A DNA stretch of 11,330 bases from an uncultured Prevotella sp. (GTDB lineage: Bacteria > Bacteroidota > Bacteroidia > Bacteroidales > Bacteroidaceae), in NCBI GenBank assembly GCA_934230685.1, contig CAKQFF010000049.1, forward strand, positions 1 through 11,330, written 5' to 3'. Under the pieces are notes generated by a model. It was given only the letters and a program-made list of their open reading frames with translations. It was not told the origin of the DNA and made no database searches. A program made the position numbers and the translations under genes. This document shows, in pieces, positions 6,438 through 11,330 of the stretch; position 1 is the stretch's first letter, and each line of letters opens with the position of its first letter.

Positions 6438-7175
6438 TTACTCGCCCTCCTCAGGCTTCATGTTAGTATAAACATTCTGCACGTCGTCGAAGTCCTCAAG
6501 ACGCTCAACCATCTTGTCGATAGTAGCGCGCTGCTCTGCGTCAACGTCCTTAAGATCGTTAGGCACATAAGTGAACTCACCGCCGATATCCTCGAATCCC
6601 TGGTCCTCAAGGAACTTCTGAATCTGAGCGTAGGCCTTAACGTCATCACCATAGATAGTGATTGTGCCCTCTTCCTCGTCCTCATCAAACTCGTCCTCTA
6701 CGTTGAAGTCGATAAGCTCAAGGATAAGCTCTTCCATGTCGATGCCGTCCTTCTTCTTGAATGTGAACACACACTTGTGGTCGAAGAGGTAAGACAAAGA
6801 ACCTGTTGTGCCGAGAGTACCGTTGAACTTGTTGAACACCGAGCGAACGTCACCCACAGTACGTGTAGTGTTGTCGGTCAATGTGTCAACAAAGATAGCG
6901 ATGCCGTGAGGGCCATATCCCTCGTAGGTTACTTCCTTGTATTCGCTCTGGTCCTTGCCCATAGCGTTCTTGATAGCACGCTCGATGTTGTCCTTCGGCA
7001 TGTTCTCACGCTTACAAGTAGCGATGATAGAACGGAGCGACGGGTTGTTCTCTGGTTCCGGACCGCCAGCCTTTACGGCGATGGCAATCTGCTTGCCCAG
7101 ACGGGTGAATGTCTTAGCCATGTGGCCCCAACGCTTCAGCTTTGTAGCTTTACGGTATTCAAATGCTCTTCCCAT
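6438..7175 (-). CDS. yebC: YebC/TACO1-family protein
   Basis: A 245-residue YebC-family protein, the usual length. The N-terminus MGRAFEYRKATKLKRWGHMAKTF, cited only for its position at 1-23, is the Bacteroidota version of the family start, which elsewhere is MAGHSKWANIKHRK. Family motifs follow: NPSLRSIIATCKRENMP at about 44-60, IERAIKNAMG at 64-73, and EGYGPHGIAIFVDTLTDNTTR at about 85-105, with the acidic stretch DEFDEDEEEG near 155. YebC proteins were first named transcriptional regulators. More recent work on bacterial and mitochondrial (TACO1) members points to a role on the ribosome, helping translation through proline-rich stalls. Its position downstream of pheT fits a translation role. 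It starts 88 nt after the pheT stop with no terminator between, so cotranscription is likely. A heptamer repeat lies in its leader. Confidence 0.95.
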   Translation of the reverse strand: MGRAFEYRKATKLKRWGHMAKTFTRLGKQIAIAVKAGGPEPENNPSLRSIIATCKRENMPKDNIERAIKNAMGKDQSEYKEVTYEGYGPHGIAIFVDTLTDNTTRTVGDVRSVFNKFNGTLGTTGSLSYLFDHKCVFTFKKKDGIDMEELILELIDFNVEDEFDEDEEEGTITIYGDDVKAYAQIQKFLEDQGFEDIGGEFTYVPNDLKDVDAEQRATIDKMVERLEDFDDVQNVYTNMKPEEGE

Positions 7176-7220
7176 TTTATTATTATTTATTTATTATTTA
7201 TTGTATTCTCTACTTATCTA

Positions 7221-7255
7221 ATTTAACAATTAACATTTAACACTTAACATTAAAC
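7221..7255. repeat. Five tandem 7-bp units in the pheT-yebC gap
   Basis: On the plus strand five heptamers follow one another without a gap: ATTTAAC, AATTAAC, ATTTAAC, ACTTAAC and ATTAAAC (7221-7255). On the minus (transcribed) strand this gives a run of GTTAAWT-like units. The array lies between the pheT stop and yebC start, followed toward yebC by A/T-only sequence. It has no dyad symmetry to form a terminator and contains no TAnnTTTG box. Confidence 0.75.
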
Positions 7256-7263
7256 TTCATTGT

Positions 7264-9726
7264 TTATCTCAGTTCAGCTCCGAGCTTCTGCTTGAGGTTG
7301 TTGATGAGCTTGGTCATGATAGCCTCAATCTGCTTGTCGTTGAGAGTCTTTGTCTCGTCCTGCAGGATGAAGTTCACAGCGTAGCTCTTCTTGCCCTCAG
7401 GCAGGTTCTTGCCCTCATAAACGTCGAACAATTCAACGCTCTTTAGGAGTTTCTTCTCTGTCTGACGTGCAATCTGCTCAATCTGCTCAAACTCAACATT
7501 CTTGTCGATAAGCAAAGCGAGGTCGCGGCTTACTGACGGGAACTTGCTGATGTCGTGATAAAGAGTCTCGTTCTTCTTGATGGCACGCATGAGGTTGTTC
7601 CAGTTGATGTCGGCAAAGAACACATCCTGCTCAATGTCCATCTTCTTAAGGAGCTTGTGGCTAACGGTACCCATCTCGCAGAGCACCTTACCGCTGCGTG
7701 CCTTAAGGGCAAGAGCCTTGCCAAAGACATTGTTGTCCGACTTCTCTGCAACCACGATACCAGGATTAACACCCAAGCGAGTGAAGATATTCATCACATA
7801 AGCCTTAAGCTCATAGAACGACGACTGCTCGTCGGCATGTGCCCATGAGCCCTCAACACGCTTGCCGGTAACCCACATACCAAGGTGCATCTCCTCGGTG
7901 TAAGCCTTTATCGGATCCTCGTCGTTCTTCTTCTCTGGCGAGTAATGATAGCAGTTGCCAAACTCAAACAGACGAAGGTTAGGCATCTTATGGTTCACGT
8001 TGCGGGCTATGCTCTCCAATCCACCAAAGAGCAGAGTCTGGCGCATAACACCAAGGTCAGAGCTAAGCGGATTCATCACCTTAACGGTTGTCTCTTCTGT
8101 GTAGCGGTTAAGCTCAGTATAGTAAGCGGTCTTAGTGAGCGAATTGTTCATAATCTCGCGGAAACCACAGCCAACAAGCTGCTCGCCGATAACGTTCTGA
8201 CGCTGATAAGCCTTGTCCTCATCACCAAGGATAGTGAGTGAGCTCTTGAGCTGTGTCGGGATTTCCACATTATTATATCCATAGATACGAAGAATATCCT
8301 CAACAACATCACACGGACGCTGCACGTCAACACGATAAGCCGGAACATCAAGCTCCAAGCCTGTCTCAGTCTCAGCAACAACCTTCATCTCAAGACTCTC
8401 GACAATTGAGCGTATCATGTCGTTGCCAATCTTCTTGCCGATAAGACGGTCTACATACTCATAGTCGAGCTGCACACGAGCGTCGGCAATAGGATTAGGA
8501 TAAACATCCTTTATCTCCATGCTCACCTTGCCACCAGCCAACTGCTTGCACAGAATGGCAGCCTGCTTCAAAGCATAGATAGTGCCATTAGGATCGATGC
8601 CACGCTCAAAACGATAGCTTGCATCGGTGCTGAGTCCATGGCGACGTGCGCTCTTGCGAATCCATGTCGGGTGGAAGTAGGCACTCTCCAACACTACATT
8701 TGTCGTTGTGTCGTAAGTTCCGCTGCCCTTACCGCCAAAGATACCGGCAATACACATTGGATCCTCTGCATTACAGATGCTGAGGTCATGCTCGCCAAGA
8801 GTGTGCTCCTCGCCGTCGAGAGTGACAAACTTAGTGCCTTCTGGCTGAGTGCGCACAACAATCTTATGTCCCTTAACCATATCTGCATCAAAGCAATGCA
8901 TAGGCTGACCGTAGGCCATCATCACATAGTTGGTGATGTCGACGATGTTGTTGATAGGACGCAAGCCGATAACCTTGAGCTTGTCCTGCAACCATTCAGG
9001 ACTCTCCTTCACCTCACAGCCAGTGATGCTCACACAAGCATAGCGCTTGCAAGCCTCTGTGTTCTCAATCTCCACCTCGATAGGAAGGTCGTTGTTGTCG
9101 ACTGTGAACTCAGAGCAGTCGGGGCGATGGAGCGAAGTGGCGTGACCATTGCGCTTGAGCCAAGCATAAAGGTCGCGAGCCACACCCCAATGACTCAGGG
9201 CATCAGAACGGTTGGCTGTGATGTCAATCTCTATCACCCAGTCGCTCTCCAAATGATAGTATTCGGCAGCAGGCTGACCAACGGGAGCGTCTTCGGGCAA
9301 CACGATAATGCCATCATGACTTGTGCCCACGCCAATCTCGTCCTCGGCACAAATCATGCCAAGGCTCTCAACGCCACGCAACTTTGATTTCTTGATTACG
9401 AATTCCTTGTCGCCATCATAGAGCACGCAGCCCAGGTCGGCAACTATAACCTTCTGACCTGCAGCCACATTAGGTGCTCCGCAAACAATCTGCTGCGGTT
9501 CTGCCTTACCAAGGTCTACGGTTGTTATATGCAAGTGGTCTGAATTAGGATGCAATTCGCAAGTCAACACCTTGCCTACGTACAGTCCCTTCAGTCCACC
9601 CTTAATGGTCTGTACTTCCTCAAGAGCGTCAACTTCGAGTCCGCATGAGGTCAGCGCATCGGCTGTCTCTTGTGGAGTGAGGTCGAAATCGACATACTCC
9701 TTAAGCCATTTATATGAAATCTCCAT
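7264..9726 (-). CDS. pheT: Phenylalanine-tRNA ligase beta subunit
   Basis: An 820-residue PheT, the usual length for the bacterial beta chain. With PheS it forms the alpha2-beta2 enzyme that charges tRNA-Phe in the cytoplasm; the beta chain carries the editing site. The domains appear in order. An N-terminal tRNA-binding OB fold spans about 40-150 with ELHPNSDHLHITTVDLG at 57-73, VCGAPNV at 81-87 and KLRGVESLGMICAEDE at 115-130. The B3/B4 editing region spans about 210-380 (NNIVDITNYVM, GIFGG). The B5 domain follows with a catalytic-like core, and then the C-terminal FDX-ACB domain (about 725-819) starting FPSVSRDLALLIDKN. The ATG at 9724-9726 gives the canonical N-terminus MEISYKWLKEYV. A strong promoter match lies 45-75 nt upstream. 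pheS is not adjacent here, as is usual outside the proteobacterial pheST arrangement. Confidence 0.98.
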   Translation of the reverse strand: MEISYKWLKEYVDFDLTPQETADALTSCGLEVDALEEVQTIKGGLKGLYVGKVLTCELHPNSDHLHITTVDLGKAEPQQIVCGAPNVAAGQKVIVADLGCVLYDGDKEFVIKKSKLRGVESLGMICAEDEIGVGTSHDGIIVLPEDAPVGQPAAEYYHLESDWVIEIDITANRSDALSHWGVARDLYAWLKRNGHATSLHRPDCSEFTVDNNDLPIEVEIENTEACKRYACVSITGCEVKESPEWLQDKLKVIGLRPINNIVDITNYVMMAYGQPMHCFDADMVKGHKIVVRTQPEGTKFVTLDGEEHTLGEHDLSICNAEDPMCIAGIFGGKGSGTYDTTTNVVLESAYFHPTWIRKSARRHGLSTDASYRFERGIDPNGTIYALKQAAILCKQLAGGKVSMEIKDVYPNPIADARVQLDYEYVDRLIGKKIGNDMIRSIVESLEMKVVAETETGLELDVPAYRVDVQRPCDVVEDILRIYGYNNVEIPTQLKSSLTILGDEDKAYQRQNVIGEQLVGCGFREIMNNSLTKTAYYTELNRYTEETTVKVMNPLSSDLGVMRQTLLFGGLESIARNVNHKMPNLRLFEFGNCYHYSPEKKNDEDPIKAYTEEMHLGMWVTGKRVEGSWAHADEQSSFYELKAYVMNIFTRLGVNPGIVVAEKSDNNVFGKALALKARSGKVLCEMGTVSHKLLKKMDIEQDVFFADINWNNLMRAIKKNETLYHDISKFPSVSRDLALLIDKNVEFEQIEQIARQTEKKLLKSVELFDVYEGKNLPEGKKSYAVNFILQDETKTLNDKQIEAIMTKLINNLKQKLGAELR

Positions 9727-9769
9727 ATATAAATATATAATGTTTTTTTAAGTATACTCAAACTTGGTG

Positions 9770-9801
9770 CAAAAGTAATAATTTTTCATGTAGTAGACAA
9801 A
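9770..9801 (-). promoter_or_regulatory. pheT promoter (-33 and -7 elements)
   Basis: On the minus strand TTTG (9801-9798) is followed after 20 nt by TACTTTTG (9777-9770). This fits the Bacteroidota TTTG/TAnnTTTG consensus in both sequence and spacing. The implied transcript start is near 9763, giving a leader of about 35-40 nt before the pheT ATG. Confidence 0.75.
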
Positions 9802-9813
9802 AAAAACTAACAA

Positions 9814-9837
9814 AACCTACATATTATATTGTAGGTT
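9814..9837 (-). terminator. Second hairpin after the TlpA-like gene, with T-rich tail
   Basis: AACCTACA (9814-9821) pairs with TGTAGGTT (9830-9837) around an 8-nt A/T loop. On the minus strand it is followed by TTTGTTAG and then a run of eight T. It could end transcription of the TlpA-like gene. The T-run overlaps the -33 region of the pheT promoter. Confidence 0.55.
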
Positions 9838-9844
9838 AGATAAT

Positions 9845-9887
9845 TTCTTTGAGGGGCATCCAATAAACTTAGACACTCCTCAAAGAA
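9845..9887 (-). terminator. First hairpin just after the TlpA-like gene
   Basis: TTCTTTGAGG (9845-9854) and CCTCAAAGAA (9878-9887) form a perfect 10-bp stem with a 23-nt loop that can add two inner pairs. It begins 16 nt after the stop codon. The minus-strand tail AATTATC is poor in T, so alone it may act as a 3' stabilising hairpin or partial terminator. Confidence 0.5.
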
Positions 9888-9903
9888 TATAAAAAACATA
9901 CAG

Positions 9904-10665
9904 TTACAATTTATTCCATTTCTCCACAACCTGCAATATCCCACTCCGTATATCATCATTAGTGCCATTCTTGCAGTATCTTACAATGCCATCCTTGTCA
10001 ACCACAATCGTCAAAGGATAGCCTTGCTTGCCAACCCGTTTCGTGAAATATGTGTCATCTACGATATGAGTCCAGTTGAAACCTGCCTTCTCTGTGATTC
10101 GCCTCACCTTATCAGCTTCCTCGAAATTGGCTGAAATGAACAGCACATCTGGATATTTGTTTTTCCACGTAGAAAGAGCAGGCATTTCCTTGCGGCACGG
10201 CCCGCAACCCGAATACCATACATTAACAACAGTCACACGTCCTTTCAAATAATCCTTTGTCCATGTCTTGCCATTGAGGTCAGTCTCAGAGAACTCGTCA
10301 GGCAAAGCCTTGCCCACTTCAAACATTGCAACGCCAGTTGAGTTTATAAGCTTGTTCATCTTCTGAAAGTTACGTGCTCCTTCCTCCAGTTGCTCAGCAT
10401 TCTTTACCTTTTCAAAAGGAATCTCATACTTCTTTATTGACTCCGGCACCTTGAAGCCATCGTCCACCAGAAGATTGATAACTCTATTCCCTTCATTATC
10501 TGCAAGAGCCATTATCGAACTGCTTATCTTAAAGGCCTCATCCATCGACAATTCCTTCGAGAAATAATGTCCTCCAATTCTATAACTTGGAACAATCTTG
10601 TCTTGTGCCACAATCTTAGGCGTGACACACAACAACAAGCCCAACAGAAACAATAACTTTTTCAT
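9904..10665 (-). CDS. Secreted TlpA-family thioredoxin-like oxidoreductase
   Basis: A 253-residue exported protein. The signal peptide MKKLLFLLGLLLCVTPKIVA has probable cleavage before Gln21. A linker of about 100 residues without a recognised motif follows. The C-terminal thioredoxin fold of the TlpA/ResA type (about 118-253) carries the redox motif WYSGCGPCRKEMP with Cys154 and Cys157, and the cis-Pro position is at Pro217 in YPLTIVVDKDG. Such proteins reduce disulfides in the periplasm, for cytochrome c maturation or for partner proteins. The partner here is unknown. The frame is open to a point upstream at 10782, but that extension would overlap the preceding gene and place charged residues before the signal peptide, so I choose the ATG at 10663-10665. 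The start lies 43 nt after the stop of the plug-repeat gene on the same strand, so the two are probably one operon. Confidence 0.9.
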   Translation of the reverse strand: MKKLLFLLGLLLCVTPKIVAQDKIVPSYRIGGHYFSKELSMDEAFKISSSIMALADNEGNRVINLLVDDGFKVPESIKKYEIPFEKVKNAEQLEEGARNFQKMNKLINSTGVAMFEVGKALPDEFSETDLNGKTWTKDYLKGRVTVVNVWYSGCGPCRKEMPALSTWKNKYPDVLFISANFEEADKVRRITEKAGFNWTHIVDDTYFTKRVGKQGYPLTIVVDKDGIVRYCKNGTNDDIRSGILQVVEKWNKL

Positions 10666-10708
10666 TTGTTGTCCACGTTTTTTATTTTGGTTTTCAATAT
10701 TGCAAGCA

Positions 10709-11330
10709 TCACTTCGTCTTGATAATACAGATATCATGCGTCTTGCCAATTTCCCCATGCTCCATAGCTGCCTTTGAGCCACGCTTCAATATAACGATGT
10801 TTGATATTTTCGACTGTGCTATGTCTTTCACTTCTTGAGACGTTGCAGGTTTTCCATCTACAACATACAGGACATTATCCTTGCTTGCCTTGGTGAAGAT
10901 TTTCAGCACACCATTCTTCCCTTTCTCTCCGTAGGCGTTGGATACGTCCGACCCTGGCTTGTACACATTAATAGAATTGATGTCGCCAGGCTTGATATAG
11001 TTTAAAGACCCAGTGTATTCCTTACCATCCAAAACAATCAAAGGCTTGGAATTAAGCATGTCAAAGTTTGTCACTTCCACTTCCATCTTACCTGTCTTTT
11101 CCGACTTATTGATATTGTTTCCATTTGCCAAAGAATCTTTTGTGATGTAATGCAATTCGGTAGAAACTTTATACGGTCGGTTTCTCAGACTATCAGGCAA
11201 TATTTCATCAGTATGAATATTGTAAACATCCCCTTTGTCGTTTTTTATCACAATAAACGACAGGATTTTCTTTCCTGTGAGTTGCGAGCCGTCGAAATTC
11301 TCTATCTTCTTGCCGTTAATGATAAATACG
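10709..11330 (-). CDS. C-terminal part of a plug-repeat protein, possibly M56/BlaR1-like (partial)
   Basis: An open frame from the right edge to TGA 10711-10709 gives 206 visible residues; the N-terminus lies outside. A GTG at 11251 is open to use, but the frame continues coding-like through to the window edge, so it is internal. Three degenerate repeats are visible, each starting with a hydrophobic run then (D/N)GK. They are VFIINGKKI at 1-9, PLIVLDGKEY with INSINVYKPG and AYGEKGKNGVLKIFTK at about 96-147, and LYVVDGKPA with ISNIVILKRGS and GEIGK at about 154-206. These resemble the plug motif of TonB-dependent receptors (VVDG...I.SI.VLKD..A..YG..G.NGVI.I.TK). Such repeats also occur at the C-terminus of Bacteroidota M56/BlaR1-type peptidases, which I consider the more likely parent. 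The catalytic and membrane parts are not in view, so this rests on family resemblance only. Confidence 0.6.
   Translation of the reverse strand, partial: VFIINGKKIENFDGSQLTGKKILSFIVIKNDKGDVYNIHTDEILPDSLRNRPYKVSTELHYITKDSLANGNNINKSEKTGKMEVEVTNFDMLNSKPLIVLDGKEYTGSLNYIKPGDINSINVYKPGSDVSNAYGEKGKNGVLKIFTKASKDNVLYVVDGKPATSQEVKDIAQSKISNIVILKRGSKAAMEHGEIGKTHDICIIKTK

Noticed and set aside
7237..7260. Seven-codon open frame (MKFNVKC) at the edge of the heptamer array, minus strand, a possible leader peptide
   Set aside because: It has a single Phe codon, no ribosome binding site and no attenuator hairpin behind it; chance is the simplest explanation.
8638..9387. Long plus-strand open frame (249 codons) opposite pheT
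   Set aside because: It is a shadow of the pheT codon pattern on the other strand, with no family resemblance and no start signal.
9845..9887. Hairpin region read as an insertion sequence end
   Set aside because: No transposase gene, no matching second end and no target duplication are visible in the window.
10666..10782. Thirty-nine-residue N-terminal extension of the TlpA-like protein
   Set aside because: It would overlap the preceding gene and bury a clear signal peptide; the extension is charged and unlike any leader.

Overview
This window looks like the chromosome of a Bacteroidota bacterium, most likely Prevotella or a close relative. The evidence is the Bacteroidota form of YebC (starting MGRAFEYRK...KRW), perfect matches to the TAnnTTTG -7 promoter element, weak Shine-Dalgarno sequences in A/T-rich leaders, and a last gene whose repeats resemble TonB plug domains. 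Species level is inference. No tRNA, rRNA, CRISPR array, integrase, transposase or phage gene was seen.

Layout: (1) 1-125, the end of a plus-strand gene, closed by a strong GCAA-tetraloop terminator. (2) 264-2764, minus strand: a Crp/Fnr-type regulator and, upstream of it, lepA (elongation factor 4). (3) 2916-3314, plus strand: a small lipoprotein divergent from lepA. The two -7 boxes of this divergent pair sit in the arms of an 11-bp inverted repeat. (4) 3426-5753, minus strand: two tandem nagA-type deacetylase genes, 385 codons each, 12 nt apart and about 82% identical by hand count. The downstream copy has lost a metal-ligand histidine. (5) 5754-6100: an A/T-rich intergenic region with the nagA promoter, a short palindrome and the terminator of the next gene. 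(6) 6101-9726, minus strand: a TSCPD-domain protein, yebC and pheT, the last with a full promoter match. (7) 9904-11330, minus strand: a secreted TlpA/thioredoxin-like protein preceded by the C-terminal part of a protein with plug-like repeats, possibly an M56/BlaR1-type protein. Its start lies outside the window.

How the genes work together: lepA, pheT and yebC all serve translation; pheT and yebC may share a transcript, since no terminator is visible between them. The nagA pair belongs to amino sugar catabolism (GlcNAc-6-P to GlcN-6-P plus acetate), but no nagB, transporter or regulator lies beside it here. The plug-repeat protein and the TlpA-like protein are 43 nt apart and probably form the end of an envelope-related operon.

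Most of the window is ordinary housekeeping DNA. The most unusual item is the tandem nagA pair, in which one copy keeps the canonical metal site and its neighbour has Cys in place of a ligand His, together with other changes in normally invariant motifs.
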